64,000 nt of DNA from Agrobacterium vaccinii. Its GTDB lineage: Bacteria > Pseudomonadota > Alphaproteobacteria > Rhizobiales > Rhizobiaceae. The translations under genes were made by a program, and so were the position numbers. The notes below the pieces were generated by a model. It was not told where the DNA came from, did not search any database, and worked only from the letters and a program-made list of their open reading frames with translations. Shown here piece after piece: positions 18,435 through 27,539 of this stretch; position 1 is the first letter of the stretch; the number at the start of each line of letters is the position of its first letter. The stretch spans positions 1,302,001 to 1,366,000 of the forward strand of contig NZ_CP054150.1 in assembly GCF_021310995.1 (NCBI RefSeq), read 5' to 3'.

Positions 18435-19721
18435 ATGGCGTCCAGCAATTTCAAGGATCACCTCGGTCGTCCCATCGTCGCCGTTACCGGCATGGGCATC
18501 ATCACGTCATTGGGCCAGGGGCTCGATGATAACTGGGCGGCGTTGACGTCAGGCAAATCGGGCATCCACAAGATCACCCGCTTCCCGACCGACAACCTGT
18601 CCACCAAGATTTGCGGCACGGTGGATTTCATCGAGATACCCAAGCCCAATTCCGTCGAACGCTCCTTCGCCTTTGCGCGTGAAACCACCATCGAAGCCTT
18701 GGCGCAAGCCGGTCTTTCCGGTGATTTCAACGGCCCGCTGTTTCTGGCCGCACCACCCATCGAGCCGGAATGGAGCGCCCGTTTCGAACTTGGCGACCGT
18801 TCTCCACCCGCTGCAAAGCCGGGCGACGCCTATGACCGTTTCATGGCGGCACTGCGGGAACGCCCCGATGCGGCGTTCCACGAGGCAGCCCTGTTCGGCG
18901 CCATCTCGGAGCGTCTCGCAGATCGTTTCGGCACACGCGGCTTGCCCGTTACCCTGTCCACGGCCTGTGCGTCGGGTGCCACGGCCATTCAGCTTGGTGT
19001 CGAAGCCATCCGTCAGGGCCGCACGGACCGTGCGCTGACGGTTGCGACCGATGGTTCGGTCAGTGCCGAAGCCCTTATTCGCTTTTCGCTTCTGTCGGCT
19101 CTCTCCACCCAGAACGACCCGCCGGAAAAGGCCTCCAAGCCCTTCAGCAAGGATCGCGATGGCTTCGTGATTGCCGAAGGTGCCGCAACGCTGGTGCTGG
19201 AATCGCTGGAAGCTGCCGTCGCCCGTGGCGCGAAAATTCTCGGCATCATCAAGGGCGCTGGCGAAAAGGCCGATAGCTTCCACCGCACGCGCTCCTCGCC
19301 AGATGGTGGCCCGGCGATTGCGACGATCCGCGCGGCGCTGGCCGATGCTGGTGTTGCCGAAGGCGATATCAACTACATCAACGCCCACGGCACCTCGACG
19401 CCTGAGAACGACAAGATGGAATATGGCTCCATGCTCGCCGTCTTTGGCGAGGGGCTGAAATCCATTCCCGTCTCGTCCAACAAGTCGATGATTGGCCATA
19501 CGCTGACGGCAGCGGGTGCGGTGGAAGCGGTGTTTTCGCTGCAAACCATGCTGACCGGCACCGTGCCGCCGACCATCAACTATACCAACCCCGACCCGAC
19601 AATTGCGCTGGATGTGGTGCCGAATGTGAAGCGCGATGCGGAGGTTACCGCCGTGCTGTCCAACTCCTTCGGCTTCGGCGGCCAGAACGCAAGCCTTGTC
19701 ATGACGCGGGAACCGGCTTAA
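18435..19721 (+). CDS. fabF1XL: Beta-ketoacyl-ACP synthase FabF1XL
   Basis: A 428-residue KAS II-type condensing enzyme that elongates the AcpXL-bound chain towards C28. The catalytic triad is visible: Cys in STACASGATAIQLG (about residue 180), His in INAHGTSTPENDKMEY and His in KSMIGHTLTAAGA. GFGGQNASLV closes the protein. It lies 12 bp after fabF2XL with GAGGAG-type sequence before the start, which suggests coupled expression of the two thiolase-fold subunits. Confidence 0.92.
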   Translation: MASSNFKDHLGRPIVAVTGMGIITSLGQGLDDNWAALTSGKSGIHKITRFPTDNLSTKICGTVDFIEIPKPNSVERSFAFARETTIEALAQAGLSGDFNGPLFLAAPPIEPEWSARFELGDRSPPAAKPGDAYDRFMAALRERPDAAFHEAALFGAISERLADRFGTRGLPVTLSTACASGATAIQLGVEAIRQGRTDRALTVATDGSVSAEALIRFSLLSALSTQNDPPEKASKPFSKDRDGFVIAEGAATLVLESLEAAVARGAKILGIIKGAGEKADSFHRTRSSPDGGPAIATIRAALADAGVAEGDINYINAHGTSTPENDKMEYGSMLAVFGEGLKSIPVSSNKSMIGHTLTAAGAVEAVFSLQTMLTGTVPPTINYTNPDPTIALDVVPNVKRDAEVTAVLSNSFGFGGQNASLVMTREPA

Positions 19722-19774
19722 TCGGTTTCCCAAATCGAAAACAATAAGAACGCCTCCAGGCGAAGGACTTCATT

Positions 19775-20803
19775 ATGCGCGCCTTGCAACTCGTTGATGA
19801 TCGTAAACTTGAAAGAGTGGACCTGCCCGATCCGGAAGCTCCGGCACCCGGTGAAGTCACGCTCCGGGTCAAGGCCGTGGCCCTGAACCACATCGATGTG
19901 TGGGGCTGGCGCGGTATGGCATTTGCCAAGCGCAAGATGCCGCTCACCATCGGCGCGGAAGCATCCGGTATTGTCGAGGCCATCGGGCCCGGCGTATCCA
20001 ACGTTCTGCCCGGCCAGCTCGTGTCCATCTATGGCGCGCGCACCTGCGGTCGCTGCCACCACTGCGTGGCCGGTCGCGATAATCTGTGCGAAAACGTCGC
20101 CGGTGTTCACGGCTTTCATCTGGATGGCTTTGCGCAGGAAAAGATCAATATTCCCGCCCGCCAGCTCGTTCTGGCCCCGCCGGGCATCGATGCCGTTGCG
20201 GCGGCCCTCGCACCCGTCACCTTCGGCACCGTTGAGCACATGCTGTTCGACAACGCCAAGCTCCAGCCGGGCGAAACCATCCTCATTCACGCTGGCGGTT
20301 CCGGCATCGGTTCGGCGGCCATCCAGCTTGCCAAGAAAATGGGCTGCACCGTCATCACGACCGTCGGTTCCGATGACAAGATCGAGCGCGCCAAGGCGCT
20401 GGGCGCAGACCACGTCATCAACTACCGCGTCGACCGCTTCGAAGGCGTCGTGCGCAAACTGACAAAGAAGAAGGGCGTCGATGTCGTGTTCGAACACGTC
20501 GGCAAGGACACCTGGGCAGGCTCCATGTTCTGCTTGAAGCGTGGCGGTCGCCTGGTCACCTGCGGCTCCACATCCGGCGTTTCCTCGGAAATCAACCTGA
20601 TGATGCTGTTCCAGCAGCAGTTGAAGCTGCTCGGCTCCTTCGGCTGCCGCATGGAAAACATGGCCGATGCCATGCAGAAAATGGCGCGGGGCCTTGTGCA
20701 TCCGGTCATCGATACCGAAGTAACCTTCGATACGATCGAGATGGCGCTGGAGCGGATGGAAAGCCGTCAAGTCTTCGGCAAAATCGTTCTGCGGATGGAT
20801 TGA
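19775..20803 (+). CDS. adh2XL: Zinc-binding alcohol dehydrogenase-like Adh2XL
   Basis: A 342-residue medium-chain dehydrogenase/reductase, fifth in the XL cluster. The structural zinc loop CGRCHHCVAGRDNLCEN (CX2CX2CX7C) is intact, and the Rossmann segment reads HAGGSGIGSAAIQLAKKMG. At the catalytic zinc position the usual Cys is replaced (NHIDVWGWRG), so activity may resemble zinc-independent quinone/enoyl reductases. It is inferred to act in reduction or hydroxylation steps of the very-long acyl chain; its exact reaction is not settled. It overlaps lpxXL by four bases. Confidence 0.85.
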   Translation: MRALQLVDDRKLERVDLPDPEAPAPGEVTLRVKAVALNHIDVWGWRGMAFAKRKMPLTIGAEASGIVEAIGPGVSNVLPGQLVSIYGARTCGRCHHCVAGRDNLCENVAGVHGFHLDGFAQEKINIPARQLVLAPPGIDAVAAALAPVTFGTVEHMLFDNAKLQPGETILIHAGGSGIGSAAIQLAKKMGCTVITTVGSDDKIERAKALGADHVINYRVDRFEGVVRKLTKKKGVDVVFEHVGKDTWAGSMFCLKRGGRLVTCGSTSGVSSEINLMMLFQQQLKLLGSFGCRMENMADAMQKMARGLVHPVIDTEVTFDTIEMALERMESRQVFGKIVLRMD

Positions 20804-21744
20804 CCCTTTTGAAAATGTTTATAACGCGCATTGTCCTGGCGTTCGAGAACTTTCGCCAGTGGCTGAATGCGACGATTGCGTTTAGCGTGCTGAACCTGCT
20901 GAAGCTGTTGCCGGCCGATCCGGCCATCAATTTTGCGGACAGGATGGCGCGCAAGATCGGACCGAAGACGCCGCGCCATAAGCTCATGCTGTTCAATCTG
21001 GCGCGCGCCTATCCCGAGAAGTCGGAAGAGGAGCGTCTCGAGATTGCCCTGGATAGCTGGGGCAATATGGGCCGCCTTGCTGCCGAATACGTCTTTCTGG
21101 ACCGCCTGTTCGATTTCGATCCTGAAAACAGCAAGCCGGGCAGGGTGGAAGTCATCGGCACGGAGACCTTTCTGGAACTGCGCGACAATCCGCGTCCCTT
21201 CATCGTCTTTACCGCCCATTCCGGCAACTTCGAGCTGCTGCCCGTCGCAGGATCGGCCTTTGGCCTCGATGTGACGGTGCTGTTCCGTCCGCCGAACAAC
21301 CCTTACGTGGCAAAGCGCATCTTCGATTTCCGCAAGGAGCGTATGGGCAACCTCGTGCCGTCGCATGCCGGTTCGTCATTTGCACTGGCGCGTCAGCTGG
21401 AAAAGGGCGGCGGCATCGGCGTTCTCGTGGACCAGAAATTCCGCAAGGGCCTGCCCACCAAATTCTTCGGCAACGACGTGCTGACCAACCCGCTTTTGGC
21501 GAAACTGGTTCGTCAGTTCGGTTGCGATGTGTTTCCGGCCCGCTGCATTCGTCTGCCGGACAATCGCTATCGTCTGGAAATCGAACCGAAGGTCGAGATA
21601 CCCTTGAACGAAAAGGGCGCTGTCGATGTTCAGAAGACCGCGCAGCTTCTCAACGACAAGGTGGAGAGCTGGGTGCGGGAATATCCCGGCCAGTGGCTGT
21701 GGTACCACGACCGCTGGCATATCAAAAATCAGGTCGAAGACTAA
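20800..21744 (+). CDS. lpxXL: Lipid A very-long-chain acyltransferase LpxXL
   Basis: A 314-residue LpxL/HtrB-family acyltransferase that transfers the 27-hydroxyoctacosanoyl chain from AcpXL to lipid A at the cytoplasmic face of the inner membrane. The HX4E acyltransferase motif is seen in TAHSGNFELLPVAG, followed by FRPPNNPY and LVDQKFRKG, both family-typical. The first residues give one membrane-associated helix. The start overlaps the adh2XL stop by four bases. It is the last gene of the cluster. Confidence 0.93.
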   Translation: MTLLKMFITRIVLAFENFRQWLNATIAFSVLNLLKLLPADPAINFADRMARKIGPKTPRHKLMLFNLARAYPEKSEEERLEIALDSWGNMGRLAAEYVFLDRLFDFDPENSKPGRVEVIGTETFLELRDNPRPFIVFTAHSGNFELLPVAGSAFGLDVTVLFRPPNNPYVAKRIFDFRKERMGNLVPSHAGSSFALARQLEKGGGIGVLVDQKFRKGLPTKFFGNDVLTNPLLAKLVRQFGCDVFPARCIRLPDNRYRLEIEPKVEIPLNEKGAVDVQKTAQLLNDKVESWVREYPGQWLWYHDRWHIKNQVED

Positions 21745-22082
21745 ACATCTGACGTTGCTTTTTTGCCGTCAACATGCGTTTAGAACAAATGTTTAAAGCG
21801 TCTGATCTGAACCTGCGTTCAGGGCATACGCTTTAGAATAGGCACCTTCGAGGTAATGGTTTGCGATAACATCTCAAGATTGTGAATGTATATTGTTCTT
21901 CACAATTTCTGGGATTTGTTAAAGCCATGCTGCGTGTGTTAATTTATCTTGTGTTTGTAATGGCGGTGCTGTTTCTCGTTACGTCATTTTTTACGGTGAT
22001 ACCATATAACGAGTCTCGTGCCGCTGGGCCGGAGTGTTTTTGAAAGTGCGAATGGCGCGCTGTCATCCGGGGGGGAATCGAG
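21745..22082. promoter_or_regulatory. Intergenic region between lpxXL and the PAS genes
   Basis: About 340 bp, AT-richer than its surroundings around 21880-21990. Apart from the tentative 38-codon ORF it holds only presumed promoter sequence for the PAS genes. I see no repeat or known operator. Confidence 0.35.
21927..22043 (+). CDS. 38-residue single-helix membrane peptide, tentative
   Basis: An ATG-started 38-codon ORF reading MLRVLIYLVFVMAVLFLVTS, one strong membrane helix, followed by FFTVIPYNESRAAGPECF. It lies 40 bp before the first PAS gene on the same strand. The ribosome binding site is weak (GGGAT, then AAAG), so it may be fortuitous. Confidence 0.3.
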   Translation: MLRVLIYLVFVMAVLFLVTSFFTVIPYNESRAAGPECF

Positions 22083-22775
22083 TTGAAAACTTTGATTGAC
22101 TTGTTCTGGCAACGATATTCTGAGCTGAAAGGCGCCGTTGATCGCAACGACGCGCAGAAAATCACGTTGCTGGATCGTGAGCTCGATCCGCTGCTGGAAA
22201 GTATCACCAGCCGCAAGACGAAGAGTTCCGCCGAGGTTCTCGAACAGTTCCGCTTTGCCATCGATCTCTTGAACGAAGAGGCCGAGGACACCGGCTGCGT
22301 ACAGCGCAACTCGGAACTGCTGCGCAAGCTCGTGGACCGCTACATCGGCGCAGGCCTGCCCTATGACGGCGCCACGCCTGATGGCGAATCGGCATCGTGG
22401 AGCCCCTATGTCATTCTCGATGAGGACAGGCTTGACGATCTCGACGAGCGTGTCTTCGTGGTGTCTCCCGGTTATCGCATCAATTACACCAACGCCATCA
22501 ATGCGCTCTGCTATGAGGCAAAGACAAACGATCTCGTCGGTCGCCACATCGCCGAATTCATCGGCATCCACCACTTCCAGCAGGCCCTGAAGGAAAAGCT
22601 CGACGCCTGCTTCAAGGGTCAGCCTGCGAAATATACCTATGCCGAAGACATAGATGGACGCACCGTCGTTCGCTCCTATGAAATGTCACCCTGCTATTCG
22701 CCGTCCTACAAACTTGTTGGCGCGATCATCATCGTCAAGGAACTGGCAGATCGCCGCCACCGCGCTGTCGCTTGA
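22083..22775 (+). CDS. PAS domain protein without output domain (paralogue 1)
   Basis: A 230-residue soluble protein. Residues 1-100 are a helical region (ELKGAVDRN..., LDRELDPLLESI, FAIDLLNEEAED, LLRKLVDRYIGAG) and residues about 120-225 form a PAS fold (VFVVSPGYRINYTNAINALC, LVGRHIAEFIG, GAIIIVKEL). There is no kinase, GGDEF or DNA-binding output. Translation begins at TTG 22083 with a GGGGGG tract about 9 bases before it. The next gene is a clear paralogue with the same two-part layout. The ligand is unknown; such stand-alone PAS proteins are often regulators through protein contacts (inference). Confidence 0.75.
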   Translation: MKTLIDLFWQRYSELKGAVDRNDAQKITLLDRELDPLLESITSRKTKSSAEVLEQFRFAIDLLNEEAEDTGCVQRNSELLRKLVDRYIGAGLPYDGATPDGESASWSPYVILDEDRLDDLDERVFVVSPGYRINYTNAINALCYEAKTNDLVGRHIAEFIGIHHFQQALKEKLDACFKGQPAKYTYAEDIDGRTVVRSYEMSPCYSPSYKLVGAIIIVKELADRRHRAVA

Positions 22776-23328
22776 GCGTCGATCCGGCCTATGTCTTTTG
22801 ACATAGCGGTTTGGCGCGACGACCTGGATATTCTGGCGCAAACGACATCCGGTTAAAGGCGAATTCGTTCTAATATCTTGTTGGCTGTATCTTTGATCTT
22901 TCTTGCCATGACTGTGCTTGAAGCCTGGAATTGACGATTATCAATATAAAAACGGGTCATCCGAGGTTGGATCGACCCGGTGGCGATCTATCCCACTGGT
23001 TTGGGAGTAGTCCGCTTCGGATATTCAGTTCGACCTATAATAAATTTAAATTATGCATTTCTGATCGACAGGTGAAATCTAGTGTATTGACCGAGTCAGG
23101 GTTTTTCGTGTTCAATTTGCTAATGCAACCGAGGGTCTAACTCTCGGAGACTTGTATCGCCAATGCGCTGTTGCTGCCTTATGTTGCGGCTGCCTTCGCA
23201 CTGTCGGTCTGGTCGAAATCGAATCAAAGAGCGTGCGGCGGCAACGGCTCTGGAAGGAAGGACTTTTCCGTATCGCGCGGTATCGGTCTTACGATCATGC
23301 TGATGCATCGGGAAGTGTGTGTGACAGA
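22776..23328. promoter_or_regulatory. 550-bp gap between the two PAS genes
   Basis: It contains a perfect hairpin CTATGTC-TTTT-GACATAG at 22789-22806, 14 bp past the first PAS stop (a weak terminator, no T-tract). The stretch from 22850 to 23110 is AT-rich compared with the genes. Short open frames are present but none has a ribosome binding site or family similarity. Promoter(s) of the second PAS gene are likely here. Confidence 0.4.
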
Positions 23329-24054
23329 ATGGAGGCTCTCTTGCTCGGGCTCTTCGATACGTTTTCGCTGAAGTGCGACCAGCTGAAGCAGGCCGTGGCC
23401 GATGGTCACGATGATCTCGTGCGCATCCTCGACAGCGAGCTCGAGCCGATCATCGCGGATATTCTGTCTTATCGGGCAGAGACCAGCGAGGAAGCGCATA
23501 TGCAGTTGCAGTTCCTCAACGGCCTCATTCGTGAGGAAGCGGAGGACAGATCGAGCGTGATGCGCCGAAGTGCTGCCATGTCGATGTTGATCGACCGGTA
23601 TTTCAAGGCAGCAAAGGAAGCAGGCGACACATTGAAGCCGCCGCCACGCAAGCCGGAAAACCGTCCGACTTTCCTCGTGCAGGAGCAACCCTTGTTGAAC
23701 GAAGCGGTCCTTGACAGCCTGCCGGACCGGGTCGGCGTCATCACGCGGGATTATCGCTATCTCTACGCCAACCACGCCAATGCCGCGTTTCTCGGTCGCA
23801 CGCCGCTGTCCATGGTCGGATGCCATGTGTCCGAATTCATTGGCGAGGAAAGCTTCAAGGCAATGGCAAAGCCCGCTTTCGACAAATGCTTTGGCGGCGC
23901 GATGGTCGATTACCTGCATCGCGGTCGGCGCAACAGCGAGGATTTCACCACGCGTTGCCGCATGACGCCGTTGCGCGGGTCCGGCAAGGAGATCATCGGC
24001 GCCGTGATCGTCCTTCAAAACGTCGGCGAAATGGCCAGCCTCGAAATCGGCTGA
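23329..24054 (+). CDS. PAS domain protein without output domain (paralogue 2)
   Basis: A 241-residue paralogue of the preceding gene. The start at ATG 23329 (MEALLLGLFDTFSLKCDQLK) is chosen because it aligns with the first residues of paralogue 1; the frame is open 59 codons further upstream but that part has no counterpart. The helical half (LDSELEPIIADIL, LNGLIREEAED, SMLIDRYFKAAKEAG) and the PAS half (VGVITRDYRYLYANHANAAFLG, MVGCHVSEFIGEE, GAVIVLQNVGE) keep the same spacing. No output domain is present. The pair probably arose by tandem duplication. Confidence 0.75.
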   Translation: MEALLLGLFDTFSLKCDQLKQAVADGHDDLVRILDSELEPIIADILSYRAETSEEAHMQLQFLNGLIREEAEDRSSVMRRSAAMSMLIDRYFKAAKEAGDTLKPPPRKPENRPTFLVQEQPLLNEAVLDSLPDRVGVITRDYRYLYANHANAAFLGRTPLSMVGCHVSEFIGEESFKAMAKPAFDKCFGGAMVDYLHRGRRNSEDFTTRCRMTPLRGSGKEIIGAVIVLQNVGEMASLEIG

Positions 24055-24058
24055 TCGT

Positions 24059-24862
24059 TCAGCCGCCGAAAAGGCTTCCGATAAAGGCGGTAATGGTGGT
24101 GAAAGCGCCGGAGTCGGCCAAGAGCTTCGTCGCCATCGCAAGGCACGACATCACCAGCAGCGGACGAATGATCTTGGCACCGTTGCTCATGGCAAGCCGT
24201 GAGCCGACCTGCGCGCCTAGAAACTGCCCCAACCCCATGATCAGGCCGAGTTTCCACAGGATTGCGCCGCTCAGCGTGAACACCAGAAAGCTGCCGAAGT
24301 TCGAGCCGAAGTTGAGTAGCTTGGTATGGGCCGTCGCCTTCAGCATGCCGAAACCCGCAAGCCCCACGAAGGCCAGCATATAGAACGATCCCGCGCCGGG
24401 TCCGAACACGCCGTCATAAAACCCGACCAGCGGCACGATGGTCAGCCCGAAGACGAATGGCGTGACGCGCTGGTGGCTGTCCAGATCGTTGAGATTGGGC
24501 TTGAAGGCGAAATAGAGCGCAATCGCGATCAGCAGAAACGGCATGATGGCCCGCAACGTGTCCGGCGGCACGAAGGATGCGGTCAACGCGCCGAAAATAC
24601 CGCCGATGAACGCCATCGCCGCCATCGGAAACTGCTTCTTCAGATCGACATGGCCTCGGCGTGCATAGGCGATCGTCGCCGAGGCCGAGCCGAACTGCGC
24701 CTGCAGCTTGTTGGTGCCCAGCGCTTCCAGCGGCGGAACACCCAGAATGAGCATCGCGGGAATGGCGATCAGCCCTCCACCACCGGCAATTGAATCCACG
24801 AAACCGGCAAAAACGGCGGCGAAAAACAGGATGACAAAGACTTGGAGAGCAAGGTCGTGCAC
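24059..24862 (-). CDS. TauE/SafE-family (TSUP) membrane permease
   Basis: A 267-residue integral membrane protein with about eight helices, of the family that exports sulfite or organosulfur anions. The N-terminal repeat motif FAGFVDSIAGGGGLIAIPAML and the later GFYDGVFGPGAGSFYMLAF are the two characteristic half-repeats, and EALGTNKLQAQFG is conserved after the first. I set the start at GTG 24862 (VHDLALQVF), since the upstream ATG at 24970 adds a charged, non-conserved N-terminus. It is convergent with the PAS gene, ending 4 bp from it. The substrate cannot be told from the sequence. Confidence 0.88.
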   Translation of the reverse strand: MHDLALQVFVILFFAAVFAGFVDSIAGGGGLIAIPAMLILGVPPLEALGTNKLQAQFGSASATIAYARRGHVDLKKQFPMAAMAFIGGIFGALTASFVPPDTLRAIMPFLLIAIALYFAFKPNLNDLDSHQRVTPFVFGLTIVPLVGFYDGVFGPGAGSFYMLAFVGLAGFGMLKATAHTKLLNFGSNFGSFLVFTLSGAILWKLGLIMGLGQFLGAQVGSRLAMSNGAKIIRPLLVMSCLAMATKLLADSGAFTTITAFIGSLFGG

Positions 24863-25057
24863 GGGAAGATTCCAGAGGGGCTGTGATGATGGCTGCTTCT
24901 GGCACCGAAGCCTGCGCCGCGCAATGATTTTCCTGCCCTGCGCAGGCGCCTCTTTCCCGCGCAGAGCCATTGCGTCGATAGCGCGTCCGTTTATGGTGCG
25001 CTCGCTGAATCGCCATCATCTGTGCGATTCTGCCGCTGACGAATTCGAGGACATGGC

Positions 25058-26017
25058 ATGCACAAGGTAATTTTCGACACGGACCCCGGCATTGATGACG
25101 CAATGGCGCTGCTGTTTTTGCAACGGCACCCGCAGATCGACCTCATCGGCGTCACCACCGTCTTCGGCAATGCGCCCATCGATATCACCACCCGCAATGC
25201 GCTGTTCCTCAAGCAGCAGTGGGCCATGACGGCACCCGTCGCCAGGGGCGCTGGCGTCACCTTTGATCCGTCGCGGCCAGAGGGCCATTTCCCCACTTTC
25301 ATTCACGGCGAAGACGGCCTCGGCAATATCGGCGTTCCCGATACCATCGACCTGCCTCTCGATCCGCGCGCGGCCCATCACTTCATCATCGATACCGTGA
25401 AAGCCAATCCGGGCGAAGTGACGCTGATCGCCGTGGGGCGCATGACCAACCTTGCGCTGGCGCTGCGCGAAGACCCCGATATCGCCGCTCTGGTCAAGCA
25501 GGTCATCGTCATGGGTGGCGCTTTCGATATCAACGGCAATGTCAGCCCGGCAGCCGAAGCCAATATTCATGGCGATCCTGAAGCCGCCGATCTCGTCTTC
25601 ACTGCGCCTTGGCGCGTGGTTGTCGTCGGCCTGGATGTCACCACCCGCACGGTCATGACATCGAAATTCATGGACGAAATGGCGAAGGAGGGCGGGGCAC
25701 CCGTCCAGCTTTTGTCAGACCTGTCGCAGTTCTACATCGAGTTCTACAACACGCGCACCGGCGATGGCATGGTGGTGCATGACGCCTGCGCCTGCGTCTA
25801 TCTCACCAACCCCGAGCTTTTCGAAACCCGCAGCGGCGCGGTTCGCGTGGTCTGCGGCGGCATTGCCGATGGCCAGACGATCCAGAAGCCCGATGGCGTC
25901 GGCTTTCCGCCGGGCAAATGGGACGGTCATCCAAGCCAGCTCGTCTGCACCGATATCCAGCCTGAACGTGTGCTTTCGGTCATCAAGGCCGCAATAGTGA
26001 ACGGTCAGCCCGGCTGA
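25058..26017 (+). CDS. Nucleoside hydrolase (IUNH family)
   Basis: A 319-residue enzyme that cleaves the N-glycosidic bond of ribonucleosides for purine/pyrimidine salvage. The calcium-binding motif DTDPGIDDA is at residues 7-15, VIVMGGAFDINGNVSP is the central conserved block, and the C-terminal MVVHDACACVYL holds the catalytic His/Asp. Length and motifs are canonical, with inosine-uridine type the most likely specificity. It is divergent from the TSUP permease with about 195 bp between start codons. Confidence 0.92.
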   Translation: MHKVIFDTDPGIDDAMALLFLQRHPQIDLIGVTTVFGNAPIDITTRNALFLKQQWAMTAPVARGAGVTFDPSRPEGHFPTFIHGEDGLGNIGVPDTIDLPLDPRAAHHFIIDTVKANPGEVTLIAVGRMTNLALALREDPDIAALVKQVIVMGGAFDINGNVSPAAEANIHGDPEAADLVFTAPWRVVVVGLDVTTRTVMTSKFMDEMAKEGGAPVQLLSDLSQFYIEFYNTRTGDGMVVHDACACVYLTNPELFETRSGAVRVVCGGIADGQTIQKPDGVGFPPGKWDGHPSQLVCTDIQPERVLSVIKAAIVNGQPG

Positions 26018-26254
26018 TTGGCCGGTCGCGCTGTCAAACGCGGGCAACTGCCTTGCATTTTCGAAAAAACTCGCGTTATGCAAGTCGCGTGCTGGCCGCA
26101 ACTGCTTCGTGCGTTTGCGAAAACCCATTCGTGTTTTGCAGTGCATGCGCTACACTCATCGATACAGGTCCGATTTGTTCGTGTCGGCTGTGTCTGAACC
26201 GAACAACGAACGTATGTGAGCCGGGTCGTCTGGTTCATTTCCACGAGGAAAGAG

Positions 26255-27475
26255 ATGGAAGAGTTTCACAAGGTCAAGCGTCTGCCGCAGTATGTTTTCG
26301 AACAGGTGAACCGTTTGAAAGCCAGCGCGCGAGCGGGTGGTGCCGATATCATCGACCTTGGCATGGGCAATCCCGACCTTCCAACCCCCAAGGCCATCGT
26401 CGACAAGCTGTGCGAAGTCGTTCAGGACCCGCGCACGCACCGTTATTCCTCGTCCAAGGGTATTCCCGGCCTTCGCCGTGCGCAGGCGGCCTATTACGCC
26501 CGCCGCTTCGGCGTCAAGCTGAACCCGGATACGCAGGTCGTGGCCACCCTCGGCTCCAAGGAAGGCTTCGCCAACATGGCGCAGGCCATCACCGCACCGG
26601 GTGATGTCATCCTTTGCCCCAACCCGACCTATCCGATCCACGCCTTCGGCTTCCTCATGGCAGGCGGCGTCATCCGCTCCATGAATGTCGAGCCCGACGA
26701 AACCTTTTTCGGTCCGCTGGAGCGCGCCGTGCGCCACTCCATCCCGAAGCCGTTGGCGCTGATCATCAACTATCCGTCGAACCCCACGGCCCACGTCGCG
26801 TCGCTGGATTTCTACAAGGACGTCATTGCATTCGCCAAGAAGCATGACCTCATCGTGCTCTCGGACCTTGCCTATTCGGAAATCTACTTCGACGACAAGA
26901 ACCCGCCACCGTCCGTTCTGGAAGTGCAGGGCGCCATGGATGTCGCCGTGGAGTTCACCTCCATGTCCAAGACGTTCTCCATGCCCGGCTGGCGTATGGG
27001 CTTTGCCGTCGGCAACGAGCGTCTCATCAGCGCGCTGACGCGGGTCAAATCCTATCTGGATTACGGCGCCTTCACGCCCATCCAGGTCGCCGCCACCCAC
27101 GCGCTGAATGGCGATGGCACCGACATCGCCGAAGTGCGCAGCGTCTACCGCCGCCGTCGTGACGTGATGGTCGATACGTTCGGCAAGGCTGGTTTCGAAG
27201 TGCCACCGCCTGCCGCCACCATGTTTGCCTGGGCGAAAATTCCGGAAAAATTCCGCCATCTCGGCTCTTTGGAGTTCTCCAAGCTCTTGGTCGAAAAGGC
27301 CGATATTGCGGTCGCACCGGGCGTCGGTTTCGGGGAAATGGGCGATGATTATGTCCGCCTGGCCCTCGTCGAAAACGAGCACAGAATTCGTCAGGCCGCG
27401 CGCAATTTGAAGCGCTTCCTGTCGACTGCGGACGATACGTTGCACAATGTCGTTTCGCTCAACGCCCACCGTTAA
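26255..27475 (+). CDS. alaC: PLP-dependent aminotransferase, AlaC type
   Basis: A 406-residue class I/II fold aminotransferase. The PLP lysine is in SKTFSMPGWRMGFAVGN, with NYPSNPTAHVA and VLSDLAYSEIYFD supplying the ring and phosphate contacts. The sequence is closest in pattern to the glutamate-pyruvate aminotransferases AlaC/YfdZ, found next to hom in rhizobia. The start is ATG 26255 (MEEFHKVKRLPQYVF) with GAGGAAAG upstream; an earlier GTG at 26216 would add 13 unsupported residues. It precedes hom by 65 bp, so both probably act in aspartate-family and alanine metabolism. Confidence 0.9.
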   Translation: MEEFHKVKRLPQYVFEQVNRLKASARAGGADIIDLGMGNPDLPTPKAIVDKLCEVVQDPRTHRYSSSKGIPGLRRAQAAYYARRFGVKLNPDTQVVATLGSKEGFANMAQAITAPGDVILCPNPTYPIHAFGFLMAGGVIRSMNVEPDETFFGPLERAVRHSIPKPLALIINYPSNPTAHVASLDFYKDVIAFAKKHDLIVLSDLAYSEIYFDDKNPPPSVLEVQGAMDVAVEFTSMSKTFSMPGWRMGFAVGNERLISALTRVKSYLDYGAFTPIQVAATHALNGDGTDIAEVRSVYRRRRDVMVDTFGKAGFEVPPPAATMFAWAKIPEKFRHLGSLEFSKLLVEKADIAVAPGVGFGEMGDDYVRLALVENEHRIRQAARNLKRFLSTADDTLHNVVSLNAHR

Positions 27476-27539
27476 GGGCATCAAACCGGGTGGCCGTCTC
27501 AGGCCACCTCTCAATTTTTAGCAAATCAGGAATATACCC

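Noticed and set aside
22931..23140. 69-codon frame between the PAS genes
   Set aside because: AT-rich non-coding composition, no ribosome binding site and no hydrophobic or domain pattern.
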